DNA of 38,970 bases, from the NCBI GenBank assembly GCA_020442635.1, contig JAGRJR010000027.1, forward strand, positions 1 through 38,970, written 5' to 3'. The position numbers and the translations under genes were made by a program. This document shows, one piece after another, positions 8,258 through 17,058 of this stretch (positions are counted from its first letter, which is position 1; each line of letters opens with the position of its first letter). The DNA comes from Lysobacterales bacterium (GTDB taxonomy: Bacteria > Pseudomonadota > Gammaproteobacteria > Xanthomonadales > Marinicellaceae). The notes beneath the pieces were generated by a model, which ran no database searches, was not told the origin of the DNA, and saw only the letters and a program-made list of their open reading frames with translations.

Positions 8258-8873
8258 ATATGAATGTGGTTCATCGACATCATGTGTAGAAGTTTAGACT
8301 CCATCTGACAGTCACCCATTTTTCAATAACTGACTGTCAGATTGGATTAAGTTCTTAAACTTTTCTATCCAAATTGCTTTACCATCGGTGCTCTCCCACA
8401 GCATATTTTGCCTTGATAAGTTCTTTGAGCACTGGTCAAGGTCTGTATGTAGTTCATCGATAGATTGTTAAACTTTCAAAGCAAAAATACCGACTAAATA
8501 ACCCTCTGAGATAACAAAACTCTTCATAACTACGACATTAATAATACCAATGAAAGTTAAGCCTTATAATTCATGAGACAAAAAATCATCAACTATAAAA
8601 TCTTTAACGAGACACATTCTACTGTTATTAGCGCTCACGATAGATGTGATGTTGGTTGCATTGCTTGAACTCAACAAACTATGAATAGCAGCTTAAATTG
8701 ACATAAATCAAGCGTATGCCATGACGTTTATATAAGATGTACTGTAAGTCAACATATTTTGTAACATTATCGTAAGTAGCAAGCAAAAACATTTAGAAAA
8801 TAGTTTTCAATATCATAAAAATACTGGCAAATTATGTTAGGCTCAATAACTTTACAAAATTCATGGTGTTAAA
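8258..8873. other. 616-bp non-coding gap
   Basis: No frame of credible length or composition is present on either strand. The only clear structure is the inverted repeat near its left end, listed separately. The remainder is AT-rich with scattered stops in all frames. It could hold the promoter of the beta-helix gene or decayed DNA, but I see no recognisable gene remnant. Confidence 0.6.
8303..8342. repeat. Inverted repeat, 12-bp perfect arms
   Basis: ATCTGACAGTCA (8303-8314) and TGACTGTCAGAT (8331-8342) are exact reverse complements separated by 16 nt. It starts 46 nt after the methyltransferase stop, so it may end that transcript. There is no U-run after the right arm, which argues against a standard intrinsic terminator. 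A mobile-element remnant or protein-binding site is possible. Confidence 0.7.
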
Positions 8874-11567
8874 ATGAAAAAACTAATTTTAATCATTTCA
8901 ATTCTACACATTTTTTCTCTTAGTTATTCACAAACTTATATAACTCAATGTGCGGCAGTTACTGGCATTAATATTACACAAAAAGAATGCGATGGCATTC
9001 TGCAAGGCAAGCTCAAAATTTCAAATATAACCGTAAACGGTGTAACCGGGCCTTCTGGATTAATTACTGGTGATGATACCGCTTTTTTACAACGTGCACT
9101 CAATCTTTATAAAGACATGGGATACGCAGGTTTTATAATTCTCGAGGCTAATAAAACTTATCGGATTACAAATAGGCTATTGGTCCAAACTCAAGGGGTT
9201 ACCATACAAGGCATGAGCGATTCTAACGGTAATAACCGCTCCACTATTTATATAGATTTTGCAGGTCAAGAACCAGGTATTAAGTTCTATGCAGCACCAG
9301 GAGTTGAAAGTAACGAATCAGACTATTCTGGTTTAAGAAATTTAAGAATATCTGCAAATACCAACCCTATCAATGGCTCACATTCTGGTCATGTTGGACC
9401 CGCAATCAGGGTTGATAATGGAAATAGAAATCAATTTCACGATCTTATTTTAGATGGAATATATGATGGAATCAGGCATGTTAGAGCTTTAGATTTATTG
9501 GTGTCTAAAGTTCAAATAAGTAACCCTGTTGGCAATTATGGTTTTTCAGGAAGGGGTGGTGCTGCAGACCCAGATCTTAATCAACTAATGACCCTGATTG
9601 ATATTAATGGTGAAGCATATAATAACACTCAATTTGAATGGATCAGAATGGAACCTTATAGTGTCAGCTATCACTTATACGATCTGGTACTAAAAGGTGG
9701 TAAAAATGGCATTTCCACCTATGGTAATGGAAATTTTCCCAAATACATATTTGGCACTAATGTCACAATTGAAGATACTAGTTCGCATGGAATCATCTTA
9801 AGACAGGGTTCAAACTTTCAATTGAAAAATTTTAACATCATCGGTTCAAAGGGGCATGGCATATGGGTGACTGATTTATTTACAGGTGGTATTCTATTAA
9901 CTGATATTTTAATCACAGATTCAGATTACCATGGAATTTTAATTGAAGGCGGGGAGCAAATTCAAATATTTAAACCTTTAATAGGATACAACTCACAAGT
10001 CGCAGCTAACGCCTATTCAGGAATTTATGTAGCCAAAGGTGTAAACAAATTTAATGTGAGCTATGGTGCTTCTGGGCAATTTGATGACAATAGATCATAT
10101 AATCAACAAAAAAGAGGGATAGAATTAGAAGGTCAGATGGGAGTAGACCACAATTATTTTTCAATAACAGAAGTAAACACATCCGGTAACCAAACAGTAG
10201 AGTCATGTGTCAATGACTCAACAATCGCTTGTCCAAGTGACCCTGCAGGAAATTGGTTTTTTCAAGTCCGAAATGATACTTTACCAATAAATTTAAATGA
10301 AAATATAACCTTAGTACCATCGTTAATGGAGATAAATAAAGAGTTCATTGATAACCCTGACGAAGAACCATTACCTGGGGCTACAGGTGGAGCATCTTTA
10401 CAGGCAAGTATTGACAATATTTGTAATAACCCTCAAAACTATCTTGATGGCGGTGTGATTTGGCTTAGGCCTGGCGTATACCAGATGACAAGTGATTTAA
10501 ATATAGATAACTGCTCTAACCTTAAGATCATAGGCTCAGGCCGATGCAATAATTCAGCTATTCAATGTTCTCGGATTTACTTGGAAGACAGTCAAGCAAA
10601 TATTAATATTAAAAACAGTCAGAATATTTCTTTATCACACTTTAGGCTGTTTGGTAACAACAATAACAACCATGACACATTCGGTATAAAAATTTTAAAT
10701 TCGAATAATACAACTATTTCTGATATTTATGGAGTACGCCTTAAATCAGGAGTTAGCGTTCAACTATCCTCAGACAGCACTTTTGTAAATAATAATCTAA
10801 TATACATTAAAGATCTTGGGTATTCGTTACTTGGAGATCAAAATAGCTCAACGGAAAGAACCACTGTTTATCGCACATATTTCGGAGATGATAAATTTTT
10901 TGATCATGAAACAGGTATAGGTGAAGATGGAACAGGAACACTTGTACGAATCGGTTCTTATACCAACGATACCACAATTATCCAAGCAGTTGCAGTAGGG
11001 GCAAAAAAAACAATTGAGACTACCAACGGTTCAGGTTCAGTTCCCACGAATATAAAAGGTTATTTAATTGGGGCGGATCACAACTCTAACGTTGGCATTC
11101 ATTTAAATGGTGGTAGTAACATCGAGTTTAGCAATGTATGGATTGCCGCGCAAGATAACATTTCTACCACTACAAGTTTTGCAAAGTCAGGAATTAGAAT
11201 AGATAACGTAAATGGACTTACTATTGAAAATGCCTATATCAGATATTACGGCGGGAATGGGTTAAATATAATTAATGGCAGCAATATAAACGTTCATAAT
11301 TCAATGATAGGCTTTAATGGTTTATATTCCAATGATTCGGATTGTACTTATGATGGTGTTCGTCTTTACTCTGGCGCATCTAATGTGCTTATAAAAGGTT
11401 CCACTATTGGTGAACTGTTTTCTGCACCTTTGATAAATAAACAAAAACGAGGTGTGTATAATGGTGCTACATCTGGAATTCATATAGAAGGAAGTTCATT
11501 TATAGGCAACTGTATATTGAATCAGGGTTCTATCCCTCAAACGCAACAGTATAACCCTGGTTGGTAG
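8874..11567 (+). CDS. Secreted right-handed parallel beta-helix protein (pectate-lyase-superfamily fold)
   Basis: 897 residues starting with a Sec signal peptide (MKKLILIISILHIFSLSYS, then Q). Two beta-helix regions follow. The first (about 60-430) opens with GDDTAFLQRALNLYKDMG and VTIQGMSDSNGN, the usual entry to Pectate_lyase_3 helices. The second (about 500-890) opens with GATGGASLQASIDNICNN and GGVIWLRPGVYQM. Both contain many short N- and I/V-rich coils (SNNTTISDIYGV, NGLTIENAYIRYYGG). This fold is used by polysaccharide lyases, epimerases, hydrolases and phage spikes. No catalytic set is clear to me, so activity is open. The neighbouring polysaccharide genes make a glycan-degrading or glycan-binding role plausible. 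The Shine-Dalgarno is weak. Confidence 0.8.
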   Translation: MKKLILIISILHIFSLSYSQTYITQCAAVTGINITQKECDGILQGKLKISNITVNGVTGPSGLITGDDTAFLQRALNLYKDMGYAGFIILEANKTYRITNRLLVQTQGVTIQGMSDSNGNNRSTIYIDFAGQEPGIKFYAAPGVESNESDYSGLRNLRISANTNPINGSHSGHVGPAIRVDNGNRNQFHDLILDGIYDGIRHVRALDLLVSKVQISNPVGNYGFSGRGGAADPDLNQLMTLIDINGEAYNNTQFEWIRMEPYSVSYHLYDLVLKGGKNGISTYGNGNFPKYIFGTNVTIEDTSSHGIILRQGSNFQLKNFNIIGSKGHGIWVTDLFTGGILLTDILITDSDYHGILIEGGEQIQIFKPLIGYNSQVAANAYSGIYVAKGVNKFNVSYGASGQFDDNRSYNQQKRGIELEGQMGVDHNYFSITEVNTSGNQTVESCVNDSTIACPSDPAGNWFFQVRNDTLPINLNENITLVPSLMEINKEFIDNPDEEPLPGATGGASLQASIDNICNNPQNYLDGGVIWLRPGVYQMTSDLNIDNCSNLKIIGSGRCNNSAIQCSRIYLEDSQANINIKNSQNISLSHFRLFGNNNNNHDTFGIKILNSNNTTISDIYGVRLKSGVSVQLSSDSTFVNNNLIYIKDLGYSLLGDQNSSTERTTVYRTYFGDDKFFDHETGIGEDGTGTLVRIGSYTNDTTIIQAVAVGAKKTIETTNGSGSVPTNIKGYLIGADHNSNVGIHLNGGSNIEFSNVWIAAQDNISTTTSFAKSGIRIDNVNGLTIENAYIRYYGGNGLNIINGSNINVHNSMIGFNGLYSNDSDCTYDGVRLYSGASNVLIKGSTIGELFSAPLINKQKRGVYNGATSGIHIEGSSFIGNCILNQGSIPQTQQYNPGW

Positions 11568-11935
11568 CACTTATATATTGATTCGATGAAAAAATATGGG
11601 TATTTAATTAAAATGCTCATATTTGGGGGTTCTTACTCAGAACCTCTACTTGAATATTCAATCCTTTTGGAAACCCAAGAAACTTTATGAAAAAAATTCC
11701 TAGGGTTCTACCTCGAACTTTCGGACAGTTTAGTTTAGTGTAATTGTTTTCTTTGCTTCATTTCAAGCTGACGTTTTTATCTTGGGTTATAAAACATTCT
11801 GCTTTTAAATCCACTGCTTTTTGAGGGGATTACAGGAGGATTACACCATCGCCTGGTCAGAGTTATTGGCATGTAGAAAGACATACACAACAGCATTACT
11901 ATGCCAATCAACATTTACTTGTGAAAAAGACAACC
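11568..11935. other. 368-bp convergent gap containing a pilU-derived fragment
   Basis: Lies between the 3' ends of the beta-helix gene and the acyltransferase gene. It has no convincing reading frame and no clear intrinsic terminator. Its notable content is the pilU-like stretch at 11823-11890, listed separately. Confidence 0.6.
11823..11890 (-). pseudogene. Fragment of pilU (relic or partial duplication)
   Basis: Positions 11846-11875 are identical over 30 bp to 14500-14529 inside pilU, in the same orientation. Read on the minus strand, both give the residues LHANNSDQAM. Similarity continues in broken form: CATACACAA (11882-11890) matches 14537-14545 with a 1-nt spacing difference, and GAGGGGA (11823-11829) matches 14475-14481 with a 2-nt difference. 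The reading frame closes at once outside this piece (AMV then stop), so it is not a gene. It may be the remnant of a second PilT/PilU-type gene or a small duplication. The exact repeat is seen directly; the origin is inference. Confidence 0.7.
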
Positions 11936-13918
11936 TTAATTAAAAATGCTGTGGTACATTGTGCTGATTTTCTCAGCATAAAAACGGGCTATATGATTAT
12001 TATCCCTATAAATTGAAATCCCTTCATCAAATTGCTCACAAAAAAGATCATCACACATCATTAAATGTGGATATATTACATCAAACTTGAACTCCGCCTG
12101 ATATTTATTAAAGACTGAACTAACAAAACGTTGTCTCTCTTCATAATCGGCTTTTAAAATGTTCAAATTTAAACTAGGTCTAACCAATTTTGCCAATGCC
12201 AATTCTCGGGCTCCCCACTCACTTTCAGGTACTTGGCCTACAATTGTTATATGTTTACCCAGCTGTGAGATTTGCTCCACTGTCCTTTCAAAGGACCTTT
12301 CAAAAACTCGTTTGTTTTCCTCCCTAGACAGATTTTCAGTTAAATAATCTTTTATATACACCTCACTTCCAAGAGTATTTTTATACCTCATGCCCTCCGC
12401 ATAAATAGCCCACCGCGAAATTAAAATTACATTCTTAATTTCTGGTTTAGATTGCAAAAATTCCAAAAAAGCATTGACCCTTGTTTCACAAGTAGCGAAA
12501 CCTTGACGAACCTGGTGTACTCCTATTAACGCTAAACAACCACCACTCCCGGCATAAACTCCTTTTTTAGCATATTTCCTGGCAGCTTTATCAATCCCAG
12601 CTTTCAACATATCACCGTGAGAGTCGCCTAAAACTGCAAATGAAATTTCATCTTTTGTTATATCACCTAAAGCACAAACTCTCACGCTATCTTCATTTTC
12701 TGAAAAAAACCTATCACAATTATCTAACTTAATGGGGCTATTATCTGCCCCACTCGCTAATAATATTCTTCTGACTTCTTCAGTAAGTTGTCTCTTAAAG
12801 TTTATTGAAGAAAAATACACAATACAGGATATAGCTAATATTAGAACGACTGTTTTTATGTTTATCCTGAATTTATACGTATTACTGTACAGCCTGCCTC
12901 GTCTGAATGGATTCTCTATAAATCTCCAGCTTAAATATGCTATAACGACCATTAAACCAATTAACAATGCCATTTCCCACGCTGTTTCTTGCCCAAAGCT
13001 GTATTTCCTAAAAAAGACTAATAATGGCCAGTGCCACAAATACAGAGAATAAGAAATCAAACCTATAAAAACCATTGGAGGAGATGACAGTAACATTTTA
13101 ACCAAATTAGGCTGAGCACTTGATCCGGCTAAGATTATGGCCGCAGATCCCAGTACAGGAAACAATGCCATAGACCCTGGAAATGAAGTAATATTTGAAA
13201 ACCAAAAAACTGAAAACAATATACTCAGCAAGCCCAAAAACGAACATATTTTTGCTATCCAAGGCTTAAAAAATTTACCTTGCATGGTAAGTATAGCCAA
13301 TATCGATCCCACCAAAAGCTCCCACGATCTTGCTGGCGTTGAATAAAAGGCGTCACTGGGTTTATGAGAAACCATGTAAATAGAATAAAATAGAGAAAGT
13401 GCAAAAATAAACACCGTAATTTTCAATACATGTTGTTTAAAATATTTATTAACCAAATAAAGATAAATCGGAAACAAGACATAAAATTGTTCTTCAACAG
13501 CCAACGACCACATATGTAACAATGGCTTAGACTCAGCAGGTCCGTCAAAATAACCGATGTCAAACATAAAAAAATAATTAGAATAAAATAGCAAAGTAGA
13601 AAGCAAACTACTTTGGTATTTTTTAAATTCCCCCGGAAACATCAACCACATCGATAATAAAGTAGTAACAATCAATACCGTAAACAATGCAGGAAAAATT
13701 CTTTTTACCCTGCGATGATAGAACTCTACAATTGAAAACTGCTGAGTACTCAGGTCTTTCAATAAAATTCCAGTGATTAAATATCCAGAAATTACAAAAA
13801 AAATGTCTACACCAACATATCCGCCACTAAAAAAAGGAACACCTGAATGAAATAAAACAACGGGCATAACTGCGATCGCTCGAAGACCATCGATATCTTT
13901 ACGGTATTTTATTGACAT
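11936..13918 (-). CDS. OafA-type acyltransferase (Acyl_transf_3) with C-terminal SGNH domain
   Basis: Inner-membrane O-acyltransferase that acetylates (or acylates) envelope or exported polysaccharide. The N-terminal 360 residues carry the family start YRKDIDGLRAIAVMPVVLFH, with the proton-relay histidine, and GGYVGVDIFFVISGYLITG. About ten membrane segments follow. The periplasmic C-terminal part has the SGNH block I motif FAVLGDSHGDML (near residue 430) and the last block YRDNNHIARFYAEKI with D and H, so it looks catalytically complete. Length of 660 residues is normal for two-domain OafA proteins. It stands alone on the minus strand, between a 368-bp gap and pilU. Its association with the nearby polysaccharide operon is by proximity only. 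Confidence 0.93.
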   Translation of the reverse strand: MSIKYRKDIDGLRAIAVMPVVLFHSGVPFFSGGYVGVDIFFVISGYLITGILLKDLSTQQFSIVEFYHRRVKRIFPALFTVLIVTTLLSMWLMFPGEFKKYQSSLLSTLLFYSNYFFMFDIGYFDGPAESKPLLHMWSLAVEEQFYVLFPIYLYLVNKYFKQHVLKITVFIFALSLFYSIYMVSHKPSDAFYSTPARSWELLVGSILAILTMQGKFFKPWIAKICSFLGLLSILFSVFWFSNITSFPGSMALFPVLGSAAIILAGSSAQPNLVKMLLSSPPMVFIGLISYSLYLWHWPLLVFFRKYSFGQETAWEMALLIGLMVVIAYLSWRFIENPFRRGRLYSNTYKFRINIKTVVLILAISCIVYFSSINFKRQLTEEVRRILLASGADNSPIKLDNCDRFFSENEDSVRVCALGDITKDEISFAVLGDSHGDMLKAGIDKAARKYAKKGVYAGSGGCLALIGVHQVRQGFATCETRVNAFLEFLQSKPEIKNVILISRWAIYAEGMRYKNTLGSEVYIKDYLTENLSREENKRVFERSFERTVEQISQLGKHITIVGQVPESEWGARELALAKLVRPSLNLNILKADYEERQRFVSSVFNKYQAEFKFDVIYPHLMMCDDLFCEQFDEGISIYRDNNHIARFYAEKISTMYHSIFN

Positions 13919-14122
13919 GATTCCTATTTATTAAAAATTAATTGATTAGATGTTAGGCAATAGAAAAAAAGAAGAAACTTATCGACTACATGGGAAATTA
14001 CTAAAAATAGCTTAATCCCTAATTCAAGCATAGTTTTAAAATTTCAAGCTGATTGATAAAAAGAAACTTACTTTACCACAGAATAAATTTTGAATCATCT
14101 GACATATGAAAGATTATAGTTA

Positions 14123-15211
14123 TCAAAAATAATCATCGCCACCACCCTCATCTTCGCTGGACAAGTTGATTTTAACCTCAAGACCTTGCGCGGAATCGGC
14201 ATTACTCAGAGCTTCTTCAAGTGTAATGATGCCATTTTTATACATGTCATAAAGAGCCTGATCAAAAGTTTGCATACCGTCTTCGAGGGATTTTTCCATG
14301 GCCATTTTTAATTCGTTTATTTCACCTCGACGAATCATTTCTCTGATTTGAGGTGTGTTCATTAACACTTCACAAGCCGGGCGTCTTTTACCATTAACAT
14401 CAATCACCAAACGCTGAGAGATAACCGCTCTTAGATTCAAAGCCAAATTCATCAACACATTGCTGTGCATATCCGAGGGGAAAAAGTTAAGCACACGTTC
14501 CATCGCCTGGTCAGAGTTATTGGCATGTAAAGTTGCCATACACAAGTGCCCTGTTTCTGCGAAAGATACAGCGGCTTCCATGGTTTCTGCATCATTGATC
14601 TCACCAATTAAAATCAAATCCGGAGCTTCCCTAAGCGCATTTTTCAATGCTGGCGCATATCCCAAGGTATCAATACCAATTTCACGTTGATTAACCACTG
14701 ATTTTTTGTGTTTGTGCACATACTCAATCGGATCTTCTACGGTCAAAATATGGCCTGTTATATTTGAATTCCGATAATCAATCATTGATGCCATCGTCGT
14801 TGACTTACCAGAACCTGTCGCCCCCACAACAAGAATCAAACCGCGCTTTTCCATAATGAGATCATATAAATGCGCTGGCATATTCAACTCATCAAGTTTC
14901 GGAATGGTACTTTTAATGGTTCTGATAACCATTGAAACTTCACCGCGTTGTCTGAACACATTAACCCGATAACGGCCAACACCTTTAATAGATACTGCCA
15001 GGTTACATTCCATAGTGTTTTCAAATTCCTTGATTTGTCTTTCATCCATCAAAGAATAAGCGATTTTCTCTACAATACCCGGAGGTAAGCCTGTACTGCT
15101 TAAAGATCTCAAGACTCCCTCGGCTTTGATGTTGATGGGCGCTCCAGTTGTTAAGTACATATCGGAGCCATTTTCTTCTCTCATGGTTTTCAGAAAGTGA
15201 GTCAGATCCAT
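14123..15211 (-). CDS. pilU: Type IV pilus retraction ATPase, PilU type
   Basis: Cytoplasmic hexameric ATPase that works with PilT in pilus retraction. It has the N-terminal PAS-like domain of PilT/PilU (about 1-100; SDMYLTTGAPINIKAEG), Walker A GATGSGKST, the Asp box TVEDPIEYVH, Walker B LILIGE and the His box ETGHLCMATLHANNSDQAM. The NFFPSDM after it and the acidic C-terminal tail (SSEDEGGGDDYF) point to PilU rather than PilT. The usual GEIRD after Walker B reads GEIND here. AGAGGAAA lies just before the ATG. It follows the TerB-like gene by 28 nt. No pilT is visible in the window, although pilT and pilU are often paired. Confidence 0.92.
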   Translation of the reverse strand: MDLTHFLKTMREENGSDMYLTTGAPINIKAEGVLRSLSSTGLPPGIVEKIAYSLMDERQIKEFENTMECNLAVSIKGVGRYRVNVFRQRGEVSMVIRTIKSTIPKLDELNMPAHLYDLIMEKRGLILVVGATGSGKSTTMASMIDYRNSNITGHILTVEDPIEYVHKHKKSVVNQREIGIDTLGYAPALKNALREAPDLILIGEINDAETMEAAVSFAETGHLCMATLHANNSDQAMERVLNFFPSDMHSNVLMNLALNLRAVISQRLVIDVNGKRRPACEVLMNTPQIREMIRRGEINELKMAMEKSLEDGMQTFDQALYDMYKNGIITLEEALSNADSAQGLEVKINLSSEDEGGGDDYF

Positions 15212-15239
15212 AGTTTCCTCTTTTGTGCTGTTTTAATTG

Positions 15240-15704
15240 TTATGAAATGCCTTCGGCAGGTTCATTTTTACAAATCTGTTCCAGTGCTGCTTTTTTGATA
15301 CCCAGCAAATCGCCAGCTTTGTAAAATAAATGCTCTTCTAACAAATGAACCTGGTTATCGGCAATGGCCAATTTCCAAAGTTGCTCCATCAGTTTAATTT
15401 TTTGTAATTTATTCAGGTAATTATTGATGACATTGGTTTGAGATTCAAGCGAAATTGAAAAGTTGATTCTGACTTCTGCTTCTTCAATATATTGGTTGGC
15501 TTTTTCTAATGGCAAATTCAGAGAATGTGACAAATATGAGGACAAAACTTTTTTTTCTGCATGCAACTCCACAAAATCTGCTTTAACCATTTCCAGCATC
15601 AATTCTACTATGGCTTGGTTCAGTTCCTTGGATTCTTCAGCATTCAAGACCATTGGTTTTTGATCTGTTTGTAAAATTGCCTTAAGAGAATTAAATAAAT
15701 TCAT
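15240..15704 (-). CDS. TerB-family (tellurite-resistance-like) protein
   Basis: A small, mostly helical protein resembling the TerB/DjlA co-chaperone-like fold. Evidence is the regular acidic helices ELNQAIVELMLEMVKADFVE, LHAEKKVLSSYLSHSL and LMEQLWKLAIADNQVHLLEEHLFYKAG. The motif with a D/E-rich turn near A-DNQVHLLE is typical of the family's metal-binding repeat. The frame extends 24 codons up to 15776, which would overlap the divergent transglycosylase start. I chose ATG at 15704 because MNLFNSLKAIL is the usual TerB beginning, it leaves a 61-nt divergent promoter space, and it gives 154 residues, a normal length. It probably shares a transcript with pilU. Its function here is unknown. Confidence 0.75.
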   Translation of the reverse strand: MNLFNSLKAILQTDQKPMVLNAEESKELNQAIVELMLEMVKADFVELHAEKKVLSSYLSHSLNLPLEKANQYIEEAEVRINFSISLESQTNVINNYLNKLQKIKLMEQLWKLAIADNQVHLLEEHLFYKAGDLLGIKKAALEQICKNEPAEGIS

Positions 15705-15765
15705 GCCGGAAATGTTGCTGGTGTGATTAAAATACTGATAATACACAATACCCGTTAAAACTTCC

Positions 15766-17058
15766 ATGATAAACATGAGACTATTTTTATTGTTATTTGC
15801 TTTATTGCTTTTCTCTGCTTGTCAAAAAAAAACGGCACTGGTTCCAGAACAGCCTGACCAAACCACTTTAAGCACCGATGAATTAATCAATGGCATAAAA
15901 AGGTGTCAAAAAAATGAAGCTTGTCTGGAAGCATTGAATGCTTACTTCAGTCAATTGGCAGAACAGCAGGAAATACAACAGGATAAACAATTACCGGAAG
16001 ACAATGAACTTCATGAGCAGGTTACGGTTGAGGAAGCCATACAAGATCAGGTCAATACCGGTCAGCAACCGTTATTGACAAACACCAGAATTCAGGCCGC
16101 CTTAAATGAATGGCTAACCTGGAAGCGACCCAAGTTGATAGAAACCTGGAACAACTACCAATACCTCAAAGCCAAGGTTTACCCCCCTTTCAAAGAGCAA
16201 GACATCCCGGAATCACTGTTACTGGCTATCATTGCTCAAGAATCTGGGGGACGAGTACATTCCATGTCATCAGCAGGTGCCAGTGGCTTGTTTCAATTTA
16301 TGCCTGCAACAGCTAACCGATTTGGTGTTAAAGGAACCATAGGCGATTATGATGCCAGATTTCATCCTGAATCAGCAGCAAAGGGGGCTGCTAAATACAT
16401 TGTCGAACAAAGGCATTTATACGGTGATGACTTTGCCAAAATTCTGGCAGCATACAATGCGGGAGAAAATCGATTTAAAAGACTGAATGAGAAACACAAC
16501 AACCGATCTATCTGGGACACTCAGTTTTTTTACGACCTACCAAGTGAGACACAGGATTACATCGCTATAGTTTTATCAGCTAAATTGATTTTTGATATGC
16601 CTGGGGCTTATAACGTTTCATTGAAAGAGATAGATGGTACCACTGCTTTGATTCGAACCAAAACTGATACTTCCTTAAGTGAATTGGCAGTCTGTTTTGG
16701 TCAGCACAATAATGAAATTGGCTGGTATCGAATTTTAAGAAACCTGAATGCAACCACTAAAGCCAAAAGAGTGATTAAACAAAATACTGTAGTTGTTATC
16801 CCCAATGAATTGAAGCCTATTTATGAAACCACGTGTCAGGATGAAAGTTTAATGGCTTTGGCCAAAAAAATTCATGATGCTGATTTTCCAGATCGTCCAG
16901 AGTTTACCTGGTATCAGATCAAACAAGGCGATTCACTCAGTTCAATCAGCAGAAAGTTCAAGTGTTCAAGTAAACGTGAAATTGCGCAACTCAACAACCT
17001 GAAAGCGCCCAGGTATCTGATTAATGCCGGTAAAAAGTTAAAAGTGCCCAGATGTTAA
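15766..17058 (+). CDS. Membrane-bound lytic murein transglycosylase with LysM domain (MltD-like lipoprotein)
   Basis: Cleaves peptidoglycan glycan strands, leaving 1,6-anhydro ends, and is probably anchored in the outer membrane. The signal sequence ends in the lipobox LFSAC (Cys 19). After a charged, Gln-rich linker comes an SLT domain (about 140-260) with the catalytic glutamate in LLAIIAQESGG (E159) and SSAGASGLFQFMPATA and AAYNAGENRF. A C-terminal LysM (about 385-428; WYQIKQGDSLSSISRKFKCS) binds peptidoglycan. A second ATG three codons in (15775) is also possible. The stop overlaps the next gene by 7 nt, suggesting coupling. MltD usually has two or more LysM repeats; here one is clear and a poorer one may lie at 330-355. 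Confidence 0.9.
   Translation: MINMRLFLLLFALLLFSACQKKTALVPEQPDQTTLSTDELINGIKRCQKNEACLEALNAYFSQLAEQQEIQQDKQLPEDNELHEQVTVEEAIQDQVNTGQQPLLTNTRIQAALNEWLTWKRPKLIETWNNYQYLKAKVYPPFKEQDIPESLLLAIIAQESGGRVHSMSSAGASGLFQFMPATANRFGVKGTIGDYDARFHPESAAKGAAKYIVEQRHLYGDDFAKILAAYNAGENRFKRLNEKHNNRSIWDTQFFYDLPSETQDYIAIVLSAKLIFDMPGAYNVSLKEIDGTTALIRTKTDTSLSELAVCFGQHNNEIGWYRILRNLNATTKAKRVIKQNTVVVIPNELKPIYETTCQDESLMALAKKIHDADFPDRPEFTWYQIKQGDSLSSISRKFKCSSKREIAQLNNLKAPRYLINAGKKLKVPRC

Noticed and set aside
12159..13346. Three plus-strand frames opposite the acyltransferase gene
   Set aside because: They overlap a complete OafA-type gene and show composition of antisense membrane-protein DNA.
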